NCBI GenBank assembly: GCA_033064195.1
Contig: JARBJD010000080.1
Span: 124,001-188,000, forward strand
Length of the DNA: 64,000 bases
Direction: 5' to 3'
Source of the DNA: Blattamonas nauphoetae
Taxonomy: Eukaryota; Preaxostyla; Oxymonadida
In this document: piece by piece, positions 10,610 to 22,831 of the stretch
Layout of the letters: each line of letters opens with the position of its first letter
Position numbering within the stretch: position 1 is the stretch's first letter
Notes under the pieces: generated by a model
Told to the model about the DNA's origin: nothing
The model's input: the letters and a program-made list of their open reading frames with translations, nothing else
Database searches by the model: none
Made by a program: the position numbers and the translations under genes

Positions 10610-13175
10610 AATCAGACAAGAGCCGTCGAAGACTCGAACCGACCAAAATACAGCACTCTCCACTCTCAGATCCTCTTCACGCTGCGGTTTTCTCGTTTTC
10701 TGTGCAAATTTGTAGTCTGATGAAAGATACAGACATCTCGATATCTCGTATTCTGGATCCGCTCGAATCATTTGTCACTTGCACCTGACCCATCCAACCG
10801 TAACAATCAACCCCGATCTCGCTTCAGAAGACGAAGAAGACATGAATGGGGAATGGAACAGTGAAGTGCCTCCCATTGTCCTCTTTTTGGAAGACATTCT
10901 GGAGGATGACGAGAAGATCGCGGCGACAGTTCAAATTGTGAAGGGACTTGATGTCAGCACTCGAAGCGAGGAAAAAGGAGGACGTGGTTGTGGAAGACGT
11001 GTCTGTGCGATTGTTGCTGTCCACCCAACTACACCCTGATCTTGAAGCTGACGAACTGTCCCCCATTCTGGACTCAGCGTCTTCGTTCCTCGCCTCACGT
11101 CCTTCCCTCTCCACCACCGAGACAGCTGATCTCCTCATCTTCTTCACCATCCTCAAAGCTCTGTTCTTTCAGTCTGCCCCTTTCAACGATTCTGACGACC
11201 AGCCAGACACCCCTCCTCCAAACCAGCGAGCTCGTGAAATGTCGATGTCCGACGGCTTTCGAAACAGCCTCACACGACTTCTTGTCCTCTCGATTCTGTC
11301 TGCCAGTCCAAGCATCGCGATGGAAGACCAAGTTCTCCTTCGAGCTTGGACTGAAGTTAGGGATCAGAAGTCGCTCTCATCACTTTTGGAGTCTGGAGCT
11401 GTGAAAACGCTTACCCGCATCTCCTCCGAACTTTGTCCTTCTCACTCGAAATACGAAGCAGAGATGGACGATGTGATCACTCAGGTATTTCTGCAAAGCT
11501 TGGAAGTATTTGGAGACCAATCAGAAATGGACGAAACGAACGAAAAGAAAACAAAACTTGAACAGTTAGTTGTGACTGAGATCCTCACCTCAACACGAAC
11601 ATCTCTTGTTGCCTCTGCTCGAAAGGAATCGCAGTTTATGGGGATTCTCTTTTCCTCGATCGAGACTTTAATGTGCCGCATCTCAGCGAAAGCATGAAGG
11701 AAGTGTGGGAGGAGGTTCGACTGGAAGCAGTTGGAATTGTTGAAAATGAACTTTCTTCCACTGTCCCCTCTTTTTTGACGCTGGACTTGTTTTCTGAGCT
11801 GTCATTCGAATCGATTGTGTCTGCCCTTTCGTCGCTCTCCTCTTTCATCACCGCCAACCCCTCGCCAGCTGACCCGATCGCATCCTGCGCCGTCCTCTTC
11901 CTCTACAAACTCAAAATCGATCTTGGAACCTACATCACTGTCTCGTCGTTTCCGGCGACTTTTGCTCGAACACTTCCACCAATCCTCGCCACAGAGAACG
12001 AACAACTCTTTGACAGTGCAGTCGCTCTGCTGAACCAAGCGATCGATCACTTTGGTCGAGATCATCCGGAAAGGATGCCAGAGGATGGTCTCTTTGTCAA
12101 TCTGATGGATGTGTTCAGAATGAAGAATGTTACAGAATCACACCCACAAGAAGAGGGATGCAGCAAAATCGAGACAGTGAACGATATCAACACTCTGTTG
12201 ACACATGTGGTGATGAACTTCGTCGCGACATCTCTCTCACTCTTCACGAGTTCTTCTCGTTCCAACCCGTTCGATCCAAACGATGCTGACACTGACTCAA
12301 TCGCTCGAATTGTCCTGGAGAAGATTCTGGAACCATGTGAAGGTTTCATCGCTTCTTCACTCCGTGTCTGTCTCAACTCATCGCGTCCTCTCAATGAGTT
12401 TGATATCATGATTCATCTTGTGCAAACCGCGTGTCGAGTTGAATCTCAATATTCTCTCCTTTCTGAGTTTGTGGAGCGGAATGGGTTTCATCTCGTGCCG
12501 ATGAAAGTGTTTGACTCAACAGAGTCGAAGTACATGAAAATCTCTTCTCTTTGTGACATTGAGTGGGATCTGTTCACCTCAACACAATTCGAAGATGGTC
12601 AAGAGACACAGCCAGACGTTGAACGAATCACAGAGGTGCAGGGAAGGGGGGATGAGAGAAAGAAACGATTCTCACTCCGAGAAATGATGAGAGGGCGAAA
12701 CGAGGAAGGGTTTGAAGATTGTGCTGACCTGATCGTAACAGACGTTGCCGAAATCGACATTTTTTCCAAAAGACTTCTCACGATAATGATGATTCTTGGA
12801 ACGAATGCTGCATCAGATGATTCCAAGAGAAGATTCTAGGAAGGAAAGAAAGGGCGAATCCACACGCACCGTCTAACAATTTTCACTCATCTTTCAGGAC
12901 GCTCCGACGATTCTTCGTTGGTTAGTCAGGTCTTTTTGTTCAAGAGCTCACTTCTCTCTCCTCTTTTGTCGAAATATCTCCAAATGAGCTCGATTTCTTC
13001 AGAAGTGCTCGTTCTTCTCCTCTACAACTCTCTCCAATCATCGACACACCGAATTCTTATTAACTCCCAGGTTTTCAGGTTCACATTCGAAGTGTACTTA
13101 TTGATTCATCTTTCCAGCTATCTCCTCAGATCAAACAAAGATCCGACAATTCAACAGGCTGACGGACTTTCATGA
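10610..13175 (+). pseudogene. Decayed helical-repeat gene
   Basis: Plus-strand coding-like sequence passes through several frames: about 10610-10780 (SFSVQICSLMKDTDISISR), 10779-10960, 10948-11697, 11673-12839, then 12895 to about 13065. The longest pieces are leucine- and serine-rich helices (for example SSFLASRPSLSTTETADLL and FNVPHLSESMKEVWEEVRLE), reminiscent of ARM/HEAT solenoids, but no family was recognised. The change from one frame to the next around 11640-11690 has no GT-AG intron that explains it, and a TAG at 12837-12839 precedes a plausible acceptor (TTTCAG near 12898). These features suggest a broken gene, or indel errors in the assembly. A short tract at 12999-13022 is identical to part of the kinase gene at 23.9 kb. 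Confidence 0.5.
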
Positions 13176-13897
13176 ATGTTTCTTTTGTTGTCTCTTCATA
13201 TTCTTTGAAAAAAAAGACTCAATCTTCTTCAGCCGTGTGATCTCTTTCATATAGAATTGATTTGGTCTCGGTAACCGCAAAACTGTTCAAGTGATCTCCT
13301 TAAAGCAGGTTTCTTCTTAATTACCTTTGAAAATCCCAGGGGGACAGTTTGAATTGCACAACGAAAGAAGAATAGTCCAAATTGCATGATCAGCGCAAGT
13401 TTCTCCATTATCTTCATGACTTCCGATGATTCACATCAGTAAATTTAGAGATTCTCATCTTTATTCGACCTTTCAAGTTGTTTACATCGTTCTTCACATG
13501 GATCAGTGTTTCGTCATTTTTGCACGACACTACCACTTTACACAACTCCCAGTCACAGAAACAACTTTTTTCATCTCATTTCACCGATCGCCACTCGCTT
13601 ATCTTTATTTGAATCAAAAAGTGTGCCAAAATGACGTTTAGAAAAAACAACCATTCTCATCGCGATCGAACCTCGATGATGAAACGAACACCTTTTACAT
13701 CGTGTGGGCTCGATGTTGAACCGATAGAGAAAAATTAAAAAAGGGGAACCAGCTATAGTGCTTTGACACCATTCAACAAGAATTTCACAGATGGCGTTCT
13801 GTTCTCTGATTCTCTTTATTGAGTTCTGAATAGAGAAGAAATAATCAAACTGTGACATGAAATTGGTAATTATTGTCATCTCGATTCTCTGTCCTTC
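13176..13897. other. Intergenic, nothing recognised
   Basis: AT-rich stretch between a decayed plus-strand gene and the end of the minus-strand paralogue B. Short open frames on both strands have no family features or exon structure. No inverted-repeat element was found. Confidence 0.4.
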
Positions 13898-16055
13898 TCA
13901 CATGGAGTTGTTCATCCCACTTTCCCAAATCACACTTTCAAGGTAACCCACAATCTCCGATCGTGTTTCGTCGGCCAGCCGCAGCAACCATCCTTCCATC
14001 ACATCTTCGTGTCCTGCCTCTTGGTGTCTCTCCACTCTCTTCTTCCATCTCTCCTTCTCATCCCTTTTCATCTTCTCGTCATCTTCTCTGATCTTCTTCA
14101 GTGTCGTGTCTAAACTCTCCTCATTCGTCTTCTCTACCAACCACCCAACTTCCCACTCCTCTCTTCCCGTCTCCACAATCTCACCATCTTCGAGCAGTTC
14201 GCGTTCGAGAACCAATGTCCGATCTAAAAGATTCGTGATTAAAGTTGACAGATCCAGGTTGTTTGAGCCATCATTCTGAATGAACTCTTCTCGTTGAAGA
14301 ATGAACTGCAAATAATCCCTGGCTGGTTTTAACACACGTTCAAACTGTATCTTTCGGATTCTCTTCCGCTCCTCATTGTCTTCAGTGATGTTGAAATTCC
14401 AGATCAAGTTGAGGAAGGTGTTGATGAGATTCAAATGGAAAGAACCATTTTTGGTAGGAACTGTCGTTGGCTTGGATGCATTGATTATTCGCTGAACAAG
14501 ATTCTCGTCCAGCATGTGAGGGATGAAGTGTGGGAGATGGGTAGTGAGATTGATGACCATTCGAAGATGTTGATAGTTGGGCGAAGAGTGACGGCATGTT
14601 CGCTCCAAAAGTGAGCACAGTTGCGGAATGTCGGAGAATGTGGATTCGATCACCGGATGGAATGAGTCCCAACCATGATAGACAGCCGAGGCTGCACATG
14701 ACCACGACCAGTTGATAATTCTTGTCAACGCAGCAGATCGATCAGCAGAAGGAGAAATCGACTCACATTTCAGCTTCCGAAGCAGATCGAGAGAGATGAT
14801 GATGAAGGATTTGAGAAGACGAACAAAGTTGAAGTCGATCAGAATCTGGAAAAGATGAAATGAGAAAATGACATACATTTTGAAAGGTGAGGTCCGAGTT
14901 GTACAGTAGTGAGCTGATGAGGGAGAATTCTTTGTCAAGGATGACCAAAACGGTGTTTTCGGTAAGATTGAGAGATTCTGCGGGAAGTCTTGCGGAGTGA
15001 GCAGAGATGGCTGGATGGGAAGACGAGGGTTCGGTGAAGATGGACTTAATTTGTGAAACATCTGTGGCGATCAATGAACAAAGCCGTCCCGGAAAGAGGA
15101 CAAGCTCCGAGGAACTTGTTTTCGAAGCAGAAGGCACAGTGAGTTTTCGGAGGAAGGAGCATGCGTCTGGATCGGACTTGCATCGTGTGGAGAGCGCATT
15201 GAGAACAATGCTTGAGAGTGGGAGATTTGGTGAGAAACAGAGTTTGGCAAGAATCGTCAAAGGCGGAAGTGATGACTCATGACTCTCTAAATAATTGAGA
15301 AAGGAGAGCAATTGCGTTTGGTGGTGGGCGAAGAAGGTGTTGAAAGAGCGAGGTGTGAAAGTCATCAGCAACAGACAGTTTCCGATCTGGAACGAGAAGA
15401 AGAGAAAGAGGATTGGCAGCAAACTCCAGTGAGCATATTCTCATTCAAATTTGATCTTGTCCAGCTCAGAAAGAAGGAGGGAATCGACGATCCACAGATG
15501 CGATCCAATTCATCTTCTGATGATTTCCCTAATCGAAATGATCAAAATAAAATGTCTAGATGAACAGAAAACATTGTCAGACCAATGAAAGACAACAATT
15601 TCGGGAAAGTTATCTGGAAAATGATGAGAACACAAAAAGCACACTGGAACATCACATGGTTTGGCTTGTTCACAATATTGCTCAAGAGGTTTGATGTAGT
15701 CCACATCAGGTATTGTTGAGAGTGCCCAATCAGATTCTGAGAAAATCAGCAATGAGATGGAATCAAAACCAGTCAGTCTCAAACCAGTCACAAGAACGAG
15801 GAGATCCTTGAGCATCATCGGGTGTATTGCTTGGAAGTCACCACATATCTGGGATAGAATCACTTGAAGAAAGTTCTAGAAACGGTGGAGTTTGATATCC
15901 TCGGAGAGTGGACATACTCTTTGTTTCGCTTTTTCGATGTCAACTGGGGGACGTGAAGAGGGGAAATTGACATTCACGGGGTAGTAGTGCGATTTATAGC
16001 AGGTGAGAGAATCGAGGTATGAATCAAAAGTCTGTGTGAATGGTTGGTGACTCAT
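13898..16055 (-). pseudogene. Helical-repeat protein, paralogue B, with an early in-frame stop
   Basis: Co-linear with paralogue A over its whole length, including intron positions: LTG|IGNCLLLM and DLTFQN|ILIDFNFVRLL use the same boundaries and near-identical intron sequence. It starts at 16055 (MSHQPFTQTF) and ends VIWESGMNNSM, lacking the last 10 residues of copy A. In the first exon the codon that is CAG (Gln) in copy A is TAG here (15876-15878), within LHRF-stop-NFLQVILSQICGD. The rest of the gene stays open and shows many conservative changes, so the stop may be recent, or the copy may be read from a later start. The charged tail EKERWKKRVERHQEAGHEDVMEGW is preserved. Function unknown. 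Confidence 0.6.
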
Positions 16056-16268
16056 GATGATTTGAATTTGGTTCGATCAACAGAGTCCATCTATTGAGCC
16101 TTTTGAGCCGCTTCAGAAGCTCTTATCATTTGCATGCCTTTTCTCACACCCAATAAGCCTATTCACTACTTTTCTTTCTTCATCTCTCATAGTCTCGATA
16201 GAGATTTCAAGAAAATATGGGAACTTGTCGTTTCCTGTTTAAATTGAATGATATCGTAAGAGTGACGA

Positions 16269-19200
16269 ATGCATTCCGCAGTTCTGCCGACACACTATCC
16301 CGGAGATGTGATTCATGGTCAATTTCTGATTATTCGGGAAATTGAGAAAACTAAATCCCATTGTCTCTTCGAAGCCTCTATTGTCGACAACCCACAAGCA
16401 AGTCATGTGACAATCAAGATTGAGAATGGGAAAGGATGGAACAGTCAACTCTCGAATGAAGCAGACGTTCTGAAAGAGCTGGATGGTTTGTGAATCCTCA
16501 TTATCTCCTTATAACGACACTATTTTGACTCTTTCCTTCTCCGATAGGTCACAAATGCTTCCCAAGGTTCGATGGGGAAGGAAACAGCAAGAAAATGAAA
16601 TATGTTGTGATGGAACTTTTGGACGACAGTTTGCGGTGTGTTCTTCCGCCACTCGTCATTCCCTATTTTTTTCTCGGCAATTCATACTCTTCATTTGAGA
16701 TATTTTCGTCATGTTTTCATTCATTTCTCGTCCTTCTTCTCTCAGAACAATCATCACTCATTCTGTCAACAATCGTCTTCCTGTCGCTCTTCAACAACAC
16801 TATGCTCTCTCCATGCTGTCCTGCATTGAGTCCCTGCATGAGCTTGGGTGGATGCACAACAACATCTCACCTGTTTGTCGTTCTTCACTTTCTTGATTTG
16901 TGGTCCTTTCTTCGATTCAGGAACATTTCGTTCGCCGGAATAATAGTTCAGCTGAGAATGAGCTTGTTTTGATTGCTTTCTCGCACGCAACGCGATTAAA
17001 TAGTGCAAGTTCGTTCTTCTCTTTCTTCATTCTCTCTCTTTCTCGTCAGCGCCGTCACTCTCAACTCGAACCTCAACGATACGTGGAAAACATTGTGCAT
17101 ATGTGTCACTGAATTGTCATCGTGGCGAGAAGGAGAGTTGGAGGGATGACCTCTGGTCGTGGTTCTTCATCGTTCTTGGTGTGTTTAGTCATCTTCTGAA
17201 CACTCGTCTCAACTCTTCTTCGTATCACTCCCTTTTCGAGATGAATTTGTCCATTTTTCGTGATTGTTGTTTTTTCTTGTTCTCTTCTCAGAAATGAATG
17301 TTGGGCGTCTTCCTTGGTCATACACAGACACTTGGGAAGAATCGTTTGCGAAGAAGATTGGATGGGAGAGAGGAATGAAGCAACTTTTGGAGACAAATCC
17401 ACTCTCTTTCACCTCAGTCAGTATTGCTGTTCCGATCAATCCCTCGACTTCCGATGCTGGAACTTTCTCGCATTTTTCCTCCGCATCAAGCCCCAACAAT
17501 AAAAACGCTGCTGTGAGTGGAACCGAACCATTTAGCTCTCCGCAACACTCAAACAGGATGCCCCAGACACCTTCCATTTTCGTTGCGCTGTTCAAACTGC
17601 TTTCCGACCTCCGTTTCGGAGAAAAGGCGGACTTCCGCGAAATCCGACGCATTTTGCATCTGTTCCCGGAAGAATCAGAAAACCGATCGAAGTTTCCTTG
17701 TCCTTCTCCAACCGAGAATCGAACGTGGTCGCCGGCGTCCCATTCTCCCTCCCTCGCCTGTTCTGAACCTGAGGACAATGACATCAACGAATATTTTTCG
17801 CCCCACTTCGATTTACCGGTCCGACATCGAACTACAGAATGGACAGGCTTGGACAAGAATGGAACTACTTCCAAATCCACCTCGCCGATCCAGTCTCCTT
17901 CCCAAAGCGAGATTTCGCCTCATTCTCTCTCGAACTCCTTCGATCACATCAGTCCATTCGAGACCCTTTCACTTCTGATCAACCAAACACCATTTCCGAA
18001 CTCCAACTCTCCTCTCTTCCTCACGCCGTCCTCATCGTTCAAAGTGCTGAGGAACCCCAACCGAAAAGTGGTGAAAAGGAAAGAGGAGGATACAGAATCA
18101 ACACTCTGGTCGCATTCGTTTACAATCTCGTCTGACGATGACAGTGGACATCCAACGCCAATCTCCCAAACATCGTCTCTTTCGCATGAAGCTCCAACCA
18201 CGCAGATTCCGTTTTCGATCTCACAACAGCTTCCCCACACCGCTGTTGGAGACATGGGGAATCGTCAGCCCGAACATGTTCCTCTGGTCACCCAAGTGAA
18301 AAGGCTCTCAGCATCTGATGGAGGATGGGTGGATGAAGAACAGCTGCACAGTGACGACACCGATCGCTCTGATCACAGTTTGTGCATTCCGCTGTCGGAG
18401 TTGAGCGCTGCTCTCGTGAAACCAGAAGAACCAGACAAATCAATCATTTCTGCTTTTTCTGAAATTGTTGAAAGAGAAAGCGTTTTGTACTTCGAAAACG
18501 AAAGGCGAGATGTCCATCGAATGCTGCCCCTGTCAGAACACCGTCACCATCACCACCCTCATCACATCACACTCGCCGACCGAGCCCCATTCCACGATTC
18601 CCTGTTGACCACACCCCACCCCAACACTTTCACCCCTTTCTTTGTGTCTGCCCCTCCGTCTCATCCTCGAGATCCACCATCAATCCTCCCTGCCTCATCC
18701 GACGTTTCTATCGCGATGAGCTTGCACACTGCAGAATATCTTTTGTTTGACGTGACTCGCTTGTCTCTCCCACCGACGAGCGACGCGGCTGAAGGAAGAA
18801 TCGGCGTGGGAACCCACTCGTCTTCTGTTCCCAACTATTTCAGAGTGGTCAGCGACATACTCTCACCCTCGTCTCCATTCCACGCCCTTCCCCAGCCCTC
18901 TGCCCCCAATCACGTCCCACCATCCCTGTTGTCCTTCCCTCGATTTATTATCAGAATCTGTACACTTGTGTTGGATTCAGTTCGATCAAGTATTTTGTTT
19001 ACGGGTCTCCAACGCACCCTGTTGATCATGCTATTGCGTGATCGAGGTTTGGGGTTGTTGGACAATTCTTCATTCAGAGTTGACTTCTCTTTGAGTCGAA
19101 GCAATCCTATTACCCATCTCTCTGTCTCCATCTCCATCTCGTCCTCTCATCCTCCATCTTCCTCCTCCTCTCATCATCAATCCTCTTCATTTTCTTCGTC

Positions 19201-20764
19201 CTCGTTGTGGATCGGAAAAGCCGACGCACCGGGACAAGACATCCCACCACCATCTCGTCCAATCGTCTTCTCGACTGAATCGGCTCAACGAGACGGATCG
19301 TACGACTTGTCACCTAATTCCTCGTTTTGTTACCTTCCGTCTTTCTCGCTGGCAGACCAACTGACATCAGTACACAGTCTGATGGGCGAAGAGAGTGTGG
19401 ATTTGACAGGCAGGCCGATTGGGGAACTGCTGAGCCATCGCCGCCGAAAGGCGAGAGGACGAAGAGACCAAGACCCAATGAACTCATCCTCGCTTTCCTA
19501 TCTCTCCACAAATCACCGAAGCATTCAGTCAACTGGTTCGTCACAGATTCTGTACGACTTGTCAGACTCGAACGCAACGCTCTCCATCGGCGATCCCTTC
19601 CAACCTCATCTCGACATGACAGACATATTTCTGTCGCTCGGTGGAGATGGAACATCGACAAGAAGAACACAACTTGTCGTCAACGCAGACACCAGTGTCA
19701 GATCGGGTGTGAGACGCCGACAAGCCATCAGTCGTGTACCGTCACCACTGAGGCCATTCGCTTCTCGTGAAGAGACAGAAATAGGAATGGAGGAGGAAGG
19801 AGGAGTGTTGGGAGAGAATGATTCGGAAGAGAAGAGAACTGTTGTGGATGGTCTCACTCGATCATATTCATTCCCTCTCCTTTCCCCAACACAGACAACT
19901 CATCTCCCACAACCCGAGAACCTCCATCTGACCCCTGTTAGATATTCAACCACTGAACACAGCTCAAAGGAGACAGAAAAGGAAAACAGCAAAGAGGAGG
20001 AACAAGAAGAGGAGGAGGACAATATTGATGATGACATGTCGGAAGAAGAGTTGATCGAGTCGGGAGAAACGGAAAGCGAGGGAATTTTCAATCTCTCGCC
20101 AGTTCAATCCTTCACACCCAGGTTTGCCACACCGACCACTCCAGCTCGACTGGACGAGAATGGGGCCATTCAGAGGAAGAACGTCTTCCCGCTCTCGCTC
20201 CTGCACTCCACCTTCACGCTGTCTCACCTCTCATCGTCGAGTCTTCCTGACACTTCTTTCAATCAGTCCTCCCATTCACCCTCACATCTCAGACATGCTG
20301 ATTCGTCCCTCCTCCATTCCACGAACTCCTCCAACCCACAAACCGAATCTCAGAAGTCAATCAGCATCGAGCGTGTCTCACTGTCGGATCCGTTGAGTGG
20401 ATTGGAACTTGACCAAACCCCATTCTCCACTCGCTCAGCAACGATCCTCCCAACACTCTCGTCAGGTCGAAGACACTTCCTTTTTGGATTCACTTCGAAA
20501 GATGATGGGACGTCAGATATGCCACACCCAGAAATTCTGGACGGTTCAATTCTGCAATCACCGTCTCAGTTCTCGTTTTCTCGTCTCTCCCAGCTGAGCC
20601 CTCATGTGACACACGACTCGCTCTTCAATCGAGTTGTTTCGCCACATCAGCCTGCAGCTCACACTCTCCATCAACCGTCCCACACTTCTCCATCCTCAGA
20701 ACTTCAGATTATTGAAGTTACACCACGACCACAACGAAAATCGTGTTCGTGTTTGTTGTTTTAA
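16269..20764 (+). CDS. TTBK/CK1-like pseudokinase with long serine-rich tail, multi-exon
   Basis: Six exons. Supported introns include 16486-16548, 16636-16745, one after HNNISP (resuming EHFVRRN), one after AFSHATRLNS, and one ending just before 17294. The kinase domain (about 260 residues) starts GDVIHGQFLIIREIEKTKS and shows VVMELLDDSLR, LSCIESLHELGWMHNNISP (where HRD-IKP is expected) and LIAFSHATR (where DFG is expected), then CAYVSLNCHRGEKESWRDDLWSW and GRLPWSY, which are typical CK1/TTBK subdomain VIII-IX features. The catalytic Asp of HRD is Asn and DFG is absent, so catalysis is unlikely. The remaining about 1080 residues are serine/proline-rich and low-complexity with an acidic run (EEEQEEEEDNIDDD), ending in a cysteine motif KSCSCLLF that could be lipidated. 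Likely a scaffold; partners are unknown. Confidence 0.8.
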
Positions 20765-21044
20765 TAGCTTTTGTTGATACTCTTTATACCCCAAGTCTCT
20801 TCCGTTGTTTCAAATGATGAATCTTCATTCCGACTGTCCCTTGTCTTTTCAGGACACATCACATACTTTCTAGATCCACTCTTGGTTTCCATGAGATTGA
20901 ATTGTGTTCACTTTTTGAACATAAAACAGATCTCAGATGAAAAATATCTGTCCTGATAGCACAATTTCGGTGTTGATCTTGATCGTCCCATAGTCGCATT
21001 TATGAGAATCCTCTCCCCATACTAAGGAAGAACGGAAAACAAGG
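20765..21044. other. Short intergenic spacer
   Basis: Separates two plus-strand genes; it should contain the terminator of the pseudokinase gene and the promoter of the next. No motif recognised. Confidence 0.4.
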
Positions 21045-22091
21045 ATGCTATCTTCTGGAAATATCTCCTTTTCTCCTCATTGTGACATGATTAACCCAGA
21101 ATACTCACTATTTCTGAATTGGAATCAGAATCACCACTATACTGGTGATTCACATGGACGCACCTTTGTCTCTCTAGTATTTATGGTCAGAGATGGCTAT
21201 GGCTTTGATGAGGAGCTTGTCAGGAATGTTGAAACTTTCCTAACTTCGATAATTTTAAATTTCAGTCGCATCAACTTTTTTGATGAGTTCTTGAAAACCA
21301 TGACTCATGGTTCGACAGACCCTGTCGCAATCTTTGTGGATTCAATCATTCTTCTCTTAACGTTGCCTTATCAATCAATTGTGAAACAAACACTCACTAT
21401 CGTTCGACACTGTCTCTCCGAGCGCCAATCACTTGTTTTGAGATTACTCTCCATCAAACTAGTTCCCAGACTCCTTTCAACGCCATCTCTCCGTGATCTC
21501 TCAGTGATAGATGATCGGGTTTTACTCCACGAACTTGTCATACTTCTTCAGAACAGCATTTGGCCCTTATCACCCTACCAGATTCGTTTATTCCCAGATG
21601 ATCATCTCCCTGACTCTGATTATATCCGAAATGTTGTGCTGCATGAAGTTTTGCACCCAATAGAACCATATCTCGTCCAGATCAATCGCAATCGTCTTTT
21701 GACGACATGGATCGATGAATGCAAAACACTGTTGGGAATACTGGTTAAGATATTTGAAGGAAGTACTGTCCATCAGCTAATCTTAGATTTTGCTTGTTCG
21801 TCATACCTCCCCACCATATTTCTGTCCATTCTCTCAAAAGTGGAATCCGCATCCACCAATCAATTCATAATCATGACAATGTCTCGCTCTATTTATATAT
21901 CGAACATTCTTGGATCGGAAATTGTTGACAGATGGAGATTATTATTGCAGACACTGGAAAAAGAAGGGTTCAGCGAGGGACTCGAACAAATTCTATTTCA
22001 GAGAAATTCAGAGGCACATGGACCAAAACTTTTCAATTCTTGTACCGATCTTATTCGTTTGTTGGGAATCAACTGCTGTTTGAATGTTTAG
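21045..22091 (+). CDS. S(L/P)FLNW-family helical-repeat protein, divergent copy
   Basis: Single uninterrupted frame of 348 residues. The N-terminal box YSLFLNWNQN sits at about residue 24. Then come helical segments including IKLVPRLLSTPSLRDLS and LLQNSIWPLS, which match the family positions of 'LIPQLIASLHPQSLSF' and 'NFMTTSLWYS'. The segment VLHEVLHPIEPYL corresponds to 'VLQHLLVPSECYI' of the 9.5-kb copy, and the end GFSEGLEQILFQRN corresponds to GFDDVMEQKLQHN. The 'QPTMDFVLHMP' signature is eroded to HQLILDFACSSYLP. Start chosen as the first ATG before the box. Function unknown. Confidence 0.75.
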   Translation: MLSSGNISFSPHCDMINPEYSLFLNWNQNHHYTGDSHGRTFVSLVFMVRDGYGFDEELVRNVETFLTSIILNFSRINFFDEFLKTMTHGSTDPVAIFVDSIILLLTLPYQSIVKQTLTIVRHCLSERQSLVLRLLSIKLVPRLLSTPSLRDLSVIDDRVLLHELVILLQNSIWPLSPYQIRLFPDDHLPDSDYIRNVVLHEVLHPIEPYLVQINRNRLLTTWIDECKTLLGILVKIFEGSTVHQLILDFACSSYLPTIFLSILSKVESASTNQFIIMTMSRSIYISNILGSEIVDRWRLLLQTLEKEGFSEGLEQILFQRNSEAHGPKLFNSCTDLIRLLGINCCLNV

Positions 22092-22831
22092 ATGACTCGT
22101 TTAGACTTAAACGACTTTTCTCTCCCTTCTCCCAACCATTCGCATCTCTACTCGACAAATCGAAACAAGCCGGTCAATTAACACGACTATATCTCGCTTT
22201 GTCACTTCGCTGGTTCATTTGGCTCTGCCTTTTTAAATTGCAGCAGCTTCCGCAAACCTTGTTGTCTGTTCAGCTGCTGAATGAGACGATGGTGGACATT
22301 GTGCCGATGGAATTGAACCAGGAGAGGAAGAAGACGGAAGAGAGCATACTGGTGTTTCCGAAGGTGTCGGGGACGAGTGTCGAAAGTGAAGTGGATGGAG
22401 AGGCACGCAGCTTCTCTTCTTAATCGGACAGCTCTCGCCTCTCGCTCCTCGTCTATCTTGTCTGATGCCTGAAGCAGGAAGGCTGAGTGGACAGACAGGC
22501 ACAAATCGCTCCTCAGAAACACAATCCAACAGAATTCGAACCGTTCTGTGAACTGTTTAGGTAGGGGACACGACACCTGGTGTTGTCCATTTGATGTCCA
22601 ATCCTTCCATGAGAGTGGATTGCTCTTCAGACCGATCATTGGGTCACTCAACTTCACGAACGCTGTTCCTGACCAAACACAGAGTGTGATTCGATCCGTT
22701 CTTCGACCAGTCCTCCCTCTCTTCCATTTCACGTTTCAGAACAGGAACACCATTCGACTGTTTTCGTGTGTGAGTGAAAGGAAGAATGAAGAGAGAACAG
22801 AAAATGGAAAGTGTGAATGGTGAGGTCTGCT
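22092..22831 (+). pseudogene. Coding-like remnants, family unknown
   Basis: Downstream of the previous stop, two open stretches read like helical coding sequence: about 22100-22423 (LDKSKQAGQLTRLYLALSL ... LLNETMVDIVPMELNQERKK) and about 22540-22790 (PIIGSLNFTNAVPDQTQSV). They lie in different frames with no convincing splice sites. As at 10.6 kb, they directly follow an S(L/P)FLNW gene on the same strand. No known domain was recognised. Confidence 0.3.

Noticed and set aside
15876-15878. Reassignment of TAG to glutamine, as known in another oxymonad
   Set aside because: Only this one position suggests it, while many genes in the window end cleanly at TAG, TAA or TGA. A single CAG to TAG change in a duplicate gene is simpler.
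19900-20227. Minus-strand frames within the serine-rich tail of the pseudokinase, with runs of serine or leucine
   Set aside because: They are antisense shadows of repetitive acidic codons in the plus-strand gene.
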